Assembly: GCA_029204225.1 (NCBI GenBank)
Contig: CM055092.1
Location: forward strand, 70,504,838 to 70,568,837
DNA length: 64,000 nucleotides
Direction of reading: 5' to 3'
Source: Diphasiastrum complanatum
Taxonomy: Eukaryota > Streptophyta > Lycopodiopsida > Lycopodiales > Lycopodiaceae
Below, one piece after another: positions 1 to 10,518 of this stretch. Made by a program: the position numbers and the translations under genes. Below the pieces are notes generated by a model that was not told the DNA's origin, did no database searches, and was given only the letters and a program-made list of their open reading frames with translations. Each line of letters opens with the position of its first letter. Position 1 is the stretch's first letter.

Positions 1-69
1 GATTTTATAAGGGATAGGGAAAAGGGAGATAATGACAAGGGGGGTTTTTTTGTTAAAAAAGTTATAAAA

Positions 70-262
70 CTTAATTCCCCACCCTGCCCACCCGTCGCGG
101 CGGCTGGGGGGGGAGCGTTTTATGCGTTTTTTTAATAAAAAAAACTCTTATTCCTGCGGTGGGGTGGGGGGCTTTTAAAGCCTTTTTATATAAGAAAAAT
201 TTTATTATTACCCCCCAACTTGCCGCGGCGGTGGGCAAGCACCCATCGCGAGGGGGAGGGAT
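70..262. repeat. GC-rich hairpin motifs in AT-rich DNA
   Basis: Several GC-rich patches sit in AT-rich sequence. One is a clear hairpin: CTTGCC (219-224) pairs with GGCAAG (234-239) around a GCGGCGGTG loop, and poly-C and poly-G runs flank it. The GCCGCG-type core resembles the three hairpins at 2311-2477, so these may be diverged members of one repeat. No coding potential is seen. Function unknown. Confidence 0.45.
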
Positions 263-429
263 AATAAAAAGATCACAACAATTGGCAAATTTGATAGAAA
301 GTAGAAATGCAGTAAGAATTTCAAAAGCAATGTAAGAAAACTATAGTGGGGTGCCTACTTATGCTTATGGGACAATTCTAGGACACATGATCATCTCTCC
401 TCCTTTCTTCATTCCAAGCATATTGTCAT

Positions 430-860
430 ATCTATATATTACGAAATAGAGTCAAAAAATTTTAAAAGAATAAAAACAATATTCAAAACCAAAATAATTT
501 GAAACAAAATAATAAATTTAAACAAATAGAATATAATGAAAACCAAATAAAATAAACCAAAGTAAAGGAAATAAAACAAAATGAATCCAACAAAAGTAAA
601 ATACAATAAATCCAAAAAAAATAAAATATAAAAAACCCAAAAGAAATAAAATAAAAAATAAGATAAACCTAGATATAATAAACCCAAGCCGAATGTAAAA
701 ATAAAAAATAAGATAACCTCAATTAAAAATGAAACAAAAAATAAGTTAAATCTAGATAAGACCAAATAAGATAAATCAATAAGTTAAACCCAAATAAGAC
801 CACCTAGAAATAATTCCAAAAATGACCTCCTAAAAAACAAGTCTAAAAAATAAAAAATCT
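430..860. repeat. A-rich low-complexity tract
   Basis: The + strand is almost purine-only, with many short A-runs separated by AAT, AAAC and AAGATAAA blocks, like a badly eroded short tandem repeat. A 108-codon frame on the - strand (439-765) consists almost only of F, L, I and Y. That is what translating poly-T gives, so it is not a gene. Confidence 0.7.
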
Positions 861-865
861 AGCAT

Positions 866-1024
866 CCACGAAGGATCTGGATCCAGATGAAATGAAAGGA
901 ATAATGTCCTTTATTGATTATTTGCGGTTCATGAGCTAGAAGTTTCCAGAATACAAGGATTGCAATGATGCATGTGTGGTTGAAACCACGGAACTTGTCG
1001 AATATCTTTCCAAAGAAAATAAGT
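866..1024 (+). other. Short coding-like remnant next to an LTR
   Basis: One + frame from about 873 reads through with a single internal stop and contains DEMKGIMSFIDYLRFMS followed, after the stop, by KFPEYKDCNDACVVETTE. The residue mix looks like real protein rather than noise. I do not recognise the family. It ends exactly where the LTR at 1025 begins, so it may be the 3' end of an older element or host sequence hit by that insertion. Confidence 0.2.
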
Positions 1025-1312
1025 TGTTAGGATCAATGAGTTAGAATTAAAGTAGAATCACTGTGTTACTGTACTGTGGGTCCTATCAATTGATAAGGAT
1101 TAGTTGGCCTCGCCACAAGGCAAGTCGACAGGACACGCGTCCCGCCAATGACAACCTGGGTCATGCATGGGTTGTCTGAGTGAACAACTATATGTACAGT
1201 GTAATATCATTTTGAGAAATACAATTGCTATGTGAGCTTGCTGTGGAGAGTGTTTTTCTGTTTGTGTTACTATGTAGCATGATCTGTGTTCCTGTGCAAA
1301 GCAAATTCTAAG
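1025..1312 (+). mobile_element. Copia-type LTR (about 290 bp)
   Basis: The segment begins with TGTTAG and ends with CTAAGT, close to the inverted counterpart CTAACA. The plant initiator Met-tRNA primer-binding site follows at once, which fixes it as a 5' LTR on the + strand. I found no second copy in the window, and the sequence downstream has no copia gag, so the element is truncated. Confidence 0.6.
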
Positions 1313-1313
1313 T

Positions 1314-1326
1314 TGGTATCAAAGCC
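1314..1326 (+). other. Primer-binding site for initiator Met-tRNA
   Basis: TGGTATCAAAGCC differs by one base from the usual plant copia site TGGTATCAGAGCC and abuts the end of the LTR. It would prime minus-strand DNA synthesis of the element. Confidence 0.7.
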
Positions 1327-2300
1327 ATACAGGGAGTGTACATAGTACAACATTGCCGTTGAAGTGAGCTTTGGGAGAACTATCTTCTGAGAGTTTGGGG
1401 TTTACGGCGGGTTGAATACGGAAAGAGAAGCATTGGTGCACGGTTTCTAGTTTATAGAGGCTTGCCAAGCTTAGCAGAGGGATTATTAGCCTGTGCAGAG
1501 CATTAGACAGGGAAAAATTTGGTGAAAATTTGACAATTTTGACAAATGGAACAATATGCTCACCCGCACTAAAAAACAGAGCAAAGCATTGGGAAGATAT
1601 CAACAAAAATTGTTGTTTCTTTTTCTGCCCCTGAATGGTCAGTCTGCTTGTTTCGGCTATCGTATTGTGTTACACCATTGTTGAATGTCACTAGTCATAA
1701 ACTTATGACGATCGACAATAGCCACAATATCGAACTAACTAGATCCTATCTTGATGTTGTGAAGTCTTTGGAGTCAGGTTCGGAAGGGCAAAAGTCTCAG
1801 AGAAGCGCTGATCCAAAGTTTTTAGGATCAGAGGAAGATTCAGAATCTGATCATACATATCGGCCTTTGTAATGACAGTTATAGTTCTTAAGTAATTAAT
1901 TTGTAATGAGGGTTATGCCAAAACAAAAATGACAAACTTTTTGTTGTCACCTTAGGTGGTAGGGGTTGTTACCGTCGTCGTTCGAATACATAGAATTATA
2001 TACCTTAGGCGATAGAGGTTGTTACTACCCTTTTTTATATTGGAATACAAAATATGGACATTTTTTGAATTAAAGTATTTTTTACAGCCCTATTTTGTAT
2101 TGGAATACAAAATTTGATTAACCGATGAAATTTATTTATTTGTGTATGATGAATATTGTGTGAAATTAAAATTTTTGCATTTAACTTTGTCAAGTATCTT
2201 TTTATTGATTATAGTCTTTAAGAAAACAAATGCTTCAATGATCCATTTTACCATATTGTTTGATAAACCACAATCCAAATTTCTTAAGTCCTCCATAAAA
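1327..2300. other. Unassigned sequence after the copia LTR
   Basis: This should be the leader and gag of the element, but no gag motif is present. A 74-codon frame (1648-1872) has an acidic tail (SEEDSESDHTY) and matches nothing I know. The rest is AT-rich, with two copies of a TATTGGAATACAAAAT phrase near 2040 and 2100. Confidence 0.3.
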
Positions 2301-2310
2301 AAAAAAATCG

Positions 2311-2477
2311 GGCTCCACTCGCCGTGGTGGGTGGAGCCTCAAAAAAAAAAAATTCAACTTTTATCTTAAATCTTTTTTTTTTTTAGGCTCCACATGCCGC
2401 GTGGCAGGTGGAGCCTTCAAAATTGTTTTTCAAACTTTGTTTTGGAGGCTCCACCCGCCGCGACGGGTGGAGTCTCC
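2311..2477. repeat. Three tandem GC hairpins (GGCTCCAC/GTGGAGCC)
   Basis: There are three hairpins about 60-75 bp apart. The first spans 2311-2338, with 8-bp arms. The second spans 2386-2415: 8-bp outer arms plus an inner TGCC/GGCA, with loop GCGT. The third spans 2444-2477: 14-base arms with one G-T pair around CCGCGA. The spacers are T- and A-rich. Arm sequence is kept while spacers differ, so the fold or its GC core may matter, or the repeat may be recent. No gene is linked to it. Confidence 0.65.
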
Positions 2478-2829
2478 AGAAACAAATATATCTTTTGTAA
2501 AACAAATATCAAACATTGTCAAAATTCAATTATTTTGTGATTAATTAACATCTTGAAATTCTTCTGTCCATTTTTTAAAATGTATTTTGAAAAAGTCCAA
2601 AATTAATTGAGACAATGTTAAACCTAATAATAATATATTTATAAAGGAACTTAGTCGTACAAATGAATAAAAAGGGCCCAAGGCCTGCTTATGCATAAAG
2701 TAAAGTAAATGTAAATGGATGTGGGGAATGTAATGAGCCGAGTCCATAACTCTCCCCGACACAAAAAAAAAAACCCAACTACCGAAAAGAAACTGGATCA
2801 AACAGAAACAAGCCTTGTTTCATCAACAA
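2478..2829. other. Unassigned AT-rich sequence
   Basis: AT-rich. The - strand frame at 2541-2801 is hydrophobic with no recognisable domain. I see nothing else here. Confidence 0.3.
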
Positions 2830-3533
2830 CTAGAGCAACATCTGATGTAGAGGAATCAACAAGTGCAGCAAGAGCACGATCCTAATCCGCAAGTGATGGC
2901 ATGTGATAAAAGACATCAATAGGCTCCAAAAGAGATTGGAGGAAGGTGAAAGGGAAATTGTTGCAAAACAATCCCCAAAAGTATGAACAACAACGTAGGG
3001 CCACCGCCGAGAAGCTCTTAAAACATGGCCAAAGTCACTTGGGATCGAGAGGAAGGGACAATCTAGAGGCCCAATTTGTAAGTGCAATATTTTTTAATAT
3101 GATTATATTTTTGTAGTGAGATTGTTAATGTTTTTTATTGCTAAAATATATTGTATTGCTAAACTCTGTTTTTTTGTTGAATGTAGCTTAGTGATTTTGG
3201 AAGACACATGACCGCCGCGGAGTACAAGCAAGGTTACGATCATGGATATGCTGGAGGCTTTTATGGAATCCCATAGATTGTTTCCAATCGTAAACTCTTA
3301 ACCTTTATTGTTTTGTGATTGTTTACTTTGTGGTTTACAAGTAGGTTTAATCTCAATTTAATTAAATCTTTGATTCTATTTTGTAGAGAGGCTCTACAAC
3401 TTCAAGTGTTTGTGATGTGGAAGAGAATGTGGAAGAGTACATGAATGAGAGCGAAGGGGAGTTTGAAGATGTGGACACCAACGTACACCTACAAGATGAA
3501 GGAGGCGAGGAGGGAGGAAGTGATGATGAGTAG
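2830..3533 (+). pseudogene. Decayed multi-exon gene remnant, family unknown
   Basis: Three coding-like blocks sit between splice-like signals. The first (about 2830-3078) has shifted frames reading RLQKRLEEGEREIVAK and QQRRATAEKLLKHGQSHLG, and is followed by GTAAGT. The second (3187-3279) follows a T-rich tract ending in TGTAG, reads DFGRHMTAAEYKQGYDHGY, and then meets a stop. The third (3387-3533) follows TTTTGTAG and encodes an acidic tail ending EEGGSDDE before TAG. Acidic C-termini after such blocks occur in some hAT-type transposase genes and in host nuclear proteins. I cannot choose between these. Stops and a frameshift make it a pseudogene as it stands. Confidence 0.4.
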
Positions 3534-3734
3534 AGGTTTTTAAATTGAATGTAAGGCCTTGTAGAAGGTAATGTAGGAAGAGAGAATTTATTCTCTCATC
3601 AATGTACTTGTTTTTAAATCAATCAATATAATGTTTTGGCATCACATCATTCTTGCAAAAATTTTGAATGCGTATATTTTTAATCCATCAATGCAAATGT
3701 ATAGTCTATTGAATGCACATCTATTGATTGCAAA

Positions 3735-4110
3735 TCATTAGAGGAGTTCTAAATCCAAAAAAGACCCCTTGTAAAGATTCTTCTTATATTTTTTCTCAAA
3801 TTTTTTTTACACATGGACCAATCAAACCACTCAAATTTAAAATCTACGTAACGTAACTTTTTGAGTCCACATTTTGATTCTATACTAAAAATGGCATAAC
3901 TTCTTAGTGGTAAGTCCGAATCTAGCGGAGTTTGGTGCATTGGAAAGCGCTCGGCAAGGGCTTTCCAATGATATCTTAGATGACATACTTTTGAGCTACA
4001 ATTTAAAAGTTATGGCAAGTCAAAATTCTTAGTTCTATAATATTTAATAATAAAAAAGACATCTTGCACGAACTTTTAAAGGGTCTTTTTGGAACTCAAA
4101 TCTCTTCTAA
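3735..4110. repeat. Dispersed repeat R1, copy 1
   Basis: It starts near GAGGAGTTCTAAATC and carries CCTTGTAAAGAT, a ccAATCAAA block and AAATCTACGTAACGTA. The same blocks in the same order recur at 11817-11960 (GAGGAGTTCTCAAATC, CTTTGTAAAGAT, AAATCTACGTAACATA). It contains an inverted pair GGAAAGC/GCTTTCC near 3940-3965. This looks like an eroded mobile element without coding capacity. Confidence 0.55.
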
Positions 4111-4690
4111 TGGTATCTATTGATGTATTCAATGCAATGTATAGTCTATATAATTCACATCTATGCAATGCAAATGTATCCATTGATGAATTCAATGCAA
4201 TGTACATATTTTAGCACATGATTTGCATGCTAGAATGCACAATAAAAAGTAATGGAAAGTAATGGAAATAGATAACACATTAAGTTATCAACTAAATATC
4301 AAATGAATCAAAATAAATGTGAATTTACCTTTACTATTGTATCTCCATTGTTTTGCAATCTTTGCTTTTCCTTTTGCATGCACTTGATCTTTGAATCCTT
4401 TGCAATGAAAGCTCATTTTTCATTTTTCATATCCAAACCTACATCACAAACAAAAAAAGATCTTAAAACTTATGATCACAAAACACATACTATTAACATC
4501 CATCAATGAACTAAACATCCTAAACACTATCAATCTTGTCACTCACATTCATCCTCATCTCATTCTCACTCCCACCTATACTCTCTTTTTCTCTCTCTCA
4601 CACAACACAAAAATAAAAAATCACCTCTAGTTTCGGAGCAAACCACATTTTGGTTCGCGCCAAATGTTTTTTTTTTGGACAAAAAATTTT
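4111..4690. other. No gene recognised
   Basis: AT-rich, with a repeated phrase around TTCAATGCAATGTA at about 4130 and 4192, and a CTCTC-rich run at 4575-4605. No frame has credible coding character. Confidence 0.3.
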
Positions 4691-5110
4691 CGTGGATTAT
4701 CCACGCGTGGATAATCCACGAAAATTCCAGAAACCTTTTTGCATGTATACGGCGTGGATATAAAAAAAATTTATCCACGTGGTATCCACGGCCTTAACTC
4801 TCTGGATTTTGCGTGGATAATTATCCACGCAATATCCACGCGAAGCCGAGCCTTTGTTATTTAATTTTTACTATGGCGTGGATTATCCATGCGAAATTAG
4901 AATTCCTATTTCTTGCTCGGGGTGTCGGAGGTTTGCCCAGCTGCCTGTAGTCGGACTTGGTGTGGATAATCCACGCGTGGATAGTCCACGCATTTTGAAT
5001 TTCATGACATCCGGCCAATCTGCTCTCGGAAAAGACATTTGCGTGGAACATCCACGCGCTTGTATCCACGCGTATATCCACGCCAATCCACGGCTATATC
5101 CATGCGATTT
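4691..5110. repeat. Cluster of palindromic ATCCACG / CGTGGAT motifs
   Basis: I count about 11 exact ATCCACG and 6 exact CGTGGAT in roughly 400 bp, plus several one-mismatch versions. They pair into palindromes. The best is a perfect 30-bp one at 4691-4720, two 15-base arms of CGTGGATTATCCACG type. Others lie near 4811-4840, 4876-4893 and 4959-4992, with a closely spaced run of single motifs at 5041-5105. Sequence between motifs is unrelated, so it is the motif rather than a long unit that recurs. Frames across it (4854-5171 and the - strand) are by-products of the repeat. Confidence 0.85.
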
Positions 5111-5222
5111 TTTTTGCCCACACGTCCTCCTTTGTATTGTGCATGGATATTTGCTATATGTGTTCTTGTGAGGCTGTGAAAGAGTCTGAATAGGTTTATC
5201 AATCTATTATCAGTAAGTAGCA

Positions 5223-6045
5223 TTATGGATTTAGGTCAAAAGGTAGAGTTTGAGTCAGACCAATGCCAAATTATTAATAGAAAAAGCAAGATCTTTGCAC
5301 TCGACAAGAGACATGGATACTTATATAGATTGGCATCATCGTTATTCTGATACTATTCAGCCTTGGAAACCTTTGTTCTTTTCAATAAAGCAATACTATG
5401 GCATCATCGTTTAGGACACTTGAATCATACATTTCTAAGAAATTCCTAGCACATGATCTCGACTATCCAACCGACAAAGTTGACCTCCTTGTCTGTCATA
5501 ACTGCATCCTTGGAAAGCCGACTAGGATTCCCTTTAGAGCTACTATGGACTTTTGACAAACTCAATTTTTTCATTGGTTACTCAAATGCAAATTGGGCAG
5601 GAGATGTAGACACTCCTAAATCCAATTCTGCATTTACATTCTTCTCAACAATGGTCCTATTTCATGGAACAGTCGCAAGCAAAATTCGATAGCTCTATCT
5701 TCCATTCAATGAGAGTATATCATAGCCTCTCAAACTACAAAGAAAGCAGTATGGTTGAGGAACTTACTTTCAATATCAGTCTGAATCAATATGCTCTGAC
5801 AATTCTATTTTATGATAATGAAAGTGCCATTGCTTTAGCCAATCCTAGATTTCATTCTAGGAGTAAGCACATTGAAATTAAGTATCACTATGTCAGAAGC
5901 AAAGTTCTCAACAAAGAGGTTGAATTGTAGTACTATTGAATGCAAGATATGACAGCGGATATTTTTACTAAAGCATTAAGCTTGGATGCACATAGGAAAT
6001 TTTGTGCTAAACCAAATTTGGATTATTCTATTGATTAACGACTAA
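5223..6045 (+). pseudogene. Ty1/copia pol fragment (pre-integrase joined to RNase H)
   Basis: Upstream frames read RHGYLYRLAS then WHHRLGHLNHTFLRNS, the gag-pre-integrase zinc region with HHCC-type WHHRLGH. A jump to the RNase H end follows: FIGYSNANWAGDVDTPKSNS, LFYDNESAIALANP, HSRSKHIEIKYHYVR and DMTADIFTKAL. Integrase core and reverse transcriptase are missing, so a large internal deletion joined the two ends near 5550. Stops and frameshifts are present throughout. It is less related to the copia elements at 20 and 30 kb than those two are to each other. Confidence 0.85.
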
Positions 6046-7240
6046 TCATTTTTAATGTTCATCCACTTATTATCCAGCTCTGAAGTTTTATGCATGTTTT
6101 TACACAGTCTGCAAAAGTACACGAGAAATCTGTCACAGATGGATCCAACATATCGAACATCATCGACAAACTTCAAAGACTAACGAACTTCGGTCACTTC
6201 GAAGACTTCGACAAACTTCGGCCACTTCGGCCACTTCAGAAACTTCGGGCACTTTGGTCATGTCGATGAATGACAGTTAATTGTTCCACTCATTTTGAGG
6301 CTAAATTCTTGTCCTAACCCTACAACAAGTAAACTTCCAGGAAGTAGTAACTGGATGGATGCCAGCTCACTATAGCCCATTGGCCATTATGATCTACGAC
6401 CTAGTTAGTTGTCCTACTACTAGACGTCGCCGCATTTGCTTAGTATAAATAGCTATTCATACGTATATCAGTTTAATTTCAATTGAAGCAAGCATTGAAG
6501 TTATCTGTAGTAGCTCTCTCAAGCTTTCAAGCTTGAACACTCAAGCATTCTAGCTCAGTTCTTTAGAGTTCATTTAGAGCTTTGCTATCAGCACTTACTA
6601 CTTATCAGTAGAAGCATAATTCAGACAGAAATATCAGTTACTTAGAGATAGCTTTGAGTATACAGTTTCTATCTGCAATTGTCTTGTTCTTAGCATCATC
6701 AGTTTTATGTTGAATCAAGCAATCCTTTATTGCGTTTAGTATTATGTCTGAATGTATGTAGTTTATAATCTCATAATGCTTTTGTTTGATAATTCAATAC
6801 TTTGTTTGGCTATATAATCACTATAGTACTGACAATTTCAAAGTTAGTTATTAAAAGATTGAATGTGACGTTTTGTCATTTCGTTTTGCTCAAAATTGAT
6901 AGGCGTAGTCATGCATTAGAAAAGCGGGTTTCATTCTGATGCATCCAATAAGTCGTTTACTGCCTTCGACTTGTCGTCATTGCATTATCATCTCTTTCCA
7001 ACATAACCTCAAAATTTCCCTCAAATGTGTGCTGAATCAAATAGTTCTCTTATGACTAATGGAGGGTTTCTGTGCTGCTAGAGATATAGCTCGTAAGAAA
7101 CTATTCCTTTATGCAAATATCCATGTGACACCACTACCCCACTATAATTTTTAAGTATGTTGTTATCTTTTAGAGCTCTAGAACAACTTTTTCAATCATA
7201 CTCAGCTCTTGAGTCTTCCTATATCTTTGATGATTTCATT
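6046..7240 (+). other. Probable 3' LTR region of the copia fragment
   Basis: Directly after the copia RNase H end. It holds a run of ACTTCGGCC-like 9-mers (about 6188-6258), a TATA box TATAAATA at 6444-6451, then T-rich and CT-rich leader-like sequence. The order (RNase H, then a promoter-like region) fits a 3' LTR, but I could not fix TG...CA borders and no second LTR copy is present. Confidence 0.35.
6444..6451 (+). promoter_or_regulatory. TATA box in the LTR-like region
   Basis: TATAAATA lies about 400 bp past the copia RNase H end, where an LTR promoter is expected. Prediction from sequence only. Confidence 0.4.
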
Positions 7241-7267
7241 TAGATTTTTAAGAATGCAGCCGCTCAA

Positions 7268-8213
7268 GTGTTGGACGCCAGCCCTCAAATTCCAGTTCAT
7301 GTGATGCCACAGATCTCGCCTCAACACCAAGGTCATGGATGCATGAATACATGTTTGGATGGGCCAAAAATCCAAGATATACCAGACATCCAGGCCACAG
7401 AAGAAGGTCCATCAACGTCAAGGCCTAGGCCATTGTTTCAGAAACCAATCACCATCGAGGACCAGATCCAAACATTTTTACAACAACATCCTCATATGTC
7501 CTCGAGGGGTGGATGGGTGATCAAATTCAAGACCTCTGAGATAGAGGAGGGCAAAAAGTTGGCCAACATTGGGAGAGCAACAGTATTTGAAAGGACTTCA
7601 GATTATATTAGGAGTTACGTTGCTAGCCCTTGCCAATTGCGGGTAGATCCTTATTATTTACTAATGCCAAGACGCAATAAATGGAAAGATTTGGGGATTC
7701 TTTGGATCAAATCAGTATCCATACCCCAAATTGGGCCATAATTCATCAGATTTAAAATTGGTAGATATCTGTTGATCTCATTTTATGTGGCCGAGTATAG
7801 ACATTCACCAGATCCGACCATTAGGCAATCTGCGCATTTTGCAAAGAATTTGACAATGTTGGCGTCCATAGCAACAAGGTAAGATGATTGCCTTCCCCAA
7901 TTCGCTTTCGATCCAAATAAACCAATGGCTTCTGCCAATGTTCAAGATCAATTGCCACTTGCCAGATTATACTATCATGCTGCGATGTTGGGCAGACAAT
8001 GGGAATCAAGATTTATGGCATGGACCACGTCGAAATGGATTGTCGGGGCGAATAAGTGCTTCCTACCGCACAAGAAAGACTTCAATACAGTGCCCCTCAA
8101 ATTCATGGAAAAGGTGTAGTATCATCTTATCAAAGTACGACGAGAGGCCAATTAGAGCCCCAAGTGAATAACTCTCATGAGATGTTGCGAGACCGCCACC
8201 AGTTTTGGTTGGA
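7268..8213 (+). pseudogene. Gypsy extra ORF, C-terminal part (copy 1)
   Basis: A 157-codon frame (7268-7741) and shifted frames to about 8140 encode a protein seen three times in the window, here and at 15.75 and 24.03 kb. Shared blocks are LRVDPYYLxMPRRNKWKDL, LTMLASIAT, DDCLPQFAFDPNKPMAS, RLYYHAAM, SRFMAWTTSKWI, CFLPHKKDFNT and FMEKVxYHLIK. It lies just upstream of a purine-rich tract and an LTR, so it is the end of an extra ORF placed after pol. At least two frameshifts break this copy. I do not recognise a domain. Confidence 0.65.
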
Positions 8214-8218
8214 GATAT

Positions 8219-8994
8219 TGTTGGAGGGTTTGCGGATATCGAGACAACCCTAACCCTAGCTAATAAGTGAGAGGGGTTTGGCACCTTGCGTGTGTAAGTC
8301 CAACCCGATGATCACATAGAGATTTGATAATTAGAACGTCAAATTAAAGGACTTTGGGCCTTTTTGTGGGACTTTTAATGTCGTAGGGCCTAAATGTCAA
8401 GTTAGTGAATAAAGTTGGGTCTCCCACCAAAATTGGTCCAAATTCAATTTCAAATTGATTCTCTCCAATTTTGAATGGGTTCTTACTCTTTTTTAAATAA
8501 GAATAGTTAGGGAGGTAGAAATGGGCCAATAGAATTTTAAGGCCAAGGCCCTCCTCTCCACTATAAATAGGGCCAAACTCGAATTGCTCCTCATGTTCAA
8601 ATCTTCATATCAATATAAGCAGATTGGCTCTCTTATGGAATGGACTTGTGAATGTCCTTGCTCTCTATCCTTTTTCCTCCATCTCTCATGCTTTTGTTGT
8701 CTTTGCTAGTTGTCAGATCTGAATATTATTGGAGCTATATGTTCTTATGCCCTTTGTGAGAGAGAAAGGGAGAGAGAGAGAAGCAAGTATCTATCTCTTT
8801 GTGGATCATAGGGTTAATGGATGTAGTGTTAATGGATGTTAGAGTTAGATGTGGATCTTCCATACATGCTGAATTCTGAGATATGCTATCGCTCTCATGG
8901 AATCGAACCTACACATGACAACTAACTTTATCTCCTTGATGTTTGAGTGCTTGGATATTGGGTCGAGGATAGGCTAGGAAATAAACCCAATATA
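8219..8994 (+). mobile_element. Gypsy 3' LTR, copy 1
   Basis: It starts TGTTGGAGGGTTTGCGGAT after the purine-rich tract GGTTGGAGATAT and runs to about AAATAAACCCA. The family is seen again at 16610, 24521, 44197-44398 (minus, part) and 53631 (part). Inside are CCTAACCCTAG, a TATAAATAGGG promoter motif near 8562, and GAGA-rich sequence near 8757. The end is eroded: the CACTACA terminus of the 54-kb copy is not preserved. Confidence 0.75.
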
Positions 8995-9023
8995 GGCATC
9001 CCTAGTAATGATGAGCCTATCGT
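8995..9023. other. Short inverted phrase between LTR and CACTA-like terminus
   Basis: ATAGGCATC and GATGAGCCTAT lie as an imperfect inverted pair around CCTAGTAAT just before the CACTACAAG terminus. It may be a small footprint or a stem. No function is assigned. Confidence 0.25.
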
Positions 9024-10440
9024 CACTACAAGAGAACGGGCGATTTCCAAGGCTTTTTTTCAGTGTTTTTTTGAAAGATAGTTTTTGAAATGAGTCGCGT
9101 GGGGAGCGGAATGCTCCAACCTCGGGTCTGGTATTTGTCCTCGGAATAAGCCTACCAAATTTGAACTTGGTTTTGAAACATTTATAGAGAGGGATATAGA
9201 GAGGGTTATAAATTCGCCAGAGGGCCTCAGATCATACATCGGATAGTCAAACAACTTACACAAATCCGCAGTAGTAATATATACATCCTCATTTACGTAA
9301 TACACAGGAAAATTGAAAAAACATTTCAATTCAACGTCAGACATTGATTCATCAGTAGTACTGTTTGAGCCAATGAAGGAATCCCAAATCACTATCCTTA
9401 TCAGGGGTGTCGATAAGAAAGTGACTAATATCCTTCAAGGATGATGGAACTGAGGATGAGACGATCCGAGGATCCGAATCTACAGCTTTCTCATCATTCG
9501 GGATCTGAACTAAAAGGAAAAATATGAAACCAGTCTTGTATTCAACAAAATGACATTTTCTCTTATAGACAGCACACATAGTAGTGCTTGAATTGAGAAA
9601 AAAAATGGACAAGATCAGTAAAATACATGAAGGAGAGAGGACCTATGGAGAACATGAGGAAATGGGCAAAATAGGGAATGACTATTGTTCTCAAAAATTC
9701 GAAACTTAGTCAGAAATGCACTGAGGATGCTCCCACGGCCAGATCCGGAAGACCATGCCCAAGGCCAAATGCAATTATCGCTTATGTGCGAGAGGTAAGC
9801 AAACAAGAAAAAAATCGTTGTGAAGAACGTGCACAAGAGCGATATGTACAAAAAATGAGGTTGGAATATCGCTATTGTGCGCAAGTGGAAGAGTAGCTCC
9901 AGGACGTTATACGAATAGCGAGCACAAGAGAGATATACCACAAAAATCGAGAAGAAAAAATTAAAAAAAAAATCGAGTTCCGTGCCTTTTATATGAAATT
10001 GTCCACACATGTGAGTCAAATGCCAACCCAACAAATGTCGGCTCACTATTCGTCTGTACTATCGCACACATGTGCGCTAATAGAGTGACACATGTCACAA
10101 GATCATTGCATGAAAGGTCGACACATGGAAAAATTGATTGGCTGCCACTTCACATGTGCGACAAGATGTCTGTTTGCACGTGCGAGCGCTGGAATAAAAA
10201 AAAGTCACCCCTGAGGCATTTTTCTTCACTTTTTTTTTTGCTCTGCCTTTTCGCATATCGCTCTTGTATGACCCTCATGTATCTCATTTGCTACGTACTA
10301 CATTATCTGTGCACAAGAGCATTATCCCATCCCCTCCATACATATCGCTCCTGTGCTATCAATGTTACACCAATTTCGATCATCCCTTTCTCATTGCGCA
10401 CAAATTTGATATCCCAATATCTCCGTATGGATAGGAGAAA
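9024..10440. mobile_element. CACTA-like element end with subterminal repeats
   Basis: CACTACAAGAGAACGGGCG at 9024 matches the CACTACAAGA terminal inverted repeat of plant CACTA (EnSpm) elements. From about 9780 to 10350 a motif near GCACAAGAGCGATAT recurs in both directions (for example 9830, 9866 reversed, 9920, 10255 reversed, 10312, 10342 reversed), as expected of transposase-binding subterminal repeats. Two - strand frames (9060-9392 and 9352-9612) overlap in what looks like one shifted coding region (VNEDVYITTADLCKLFDYP). I do not recognise it. No matching right terminus was found, so the element is truncated. Confidence 0.5.
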
Positions 10441-10518
10441 GTAGACTGCTTGAGATTTTTTCAATGCAAGACCTTCCTTTGGGCCTTCCGTTGCCTTGAA
10501 TCCTCCAAGGCGAACGTG

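Noticed and set aside
439-765. 108-codon frame on the - strand with membrane-protein look
   Set aside because: It is the translation of an A-rich low-complexity tract; only F, L, I, Y and a few others occur.
4691-5110. TTATCCACG motifs resembling bacterial DnaA boxes, hence a replication origin
   Set aside because: The surrounding sequence is plant nuclear with retrotransposons; the motifs form palindromes and no bacterial gene is near. The similarity to TTATCCACA is taken as coincidence.
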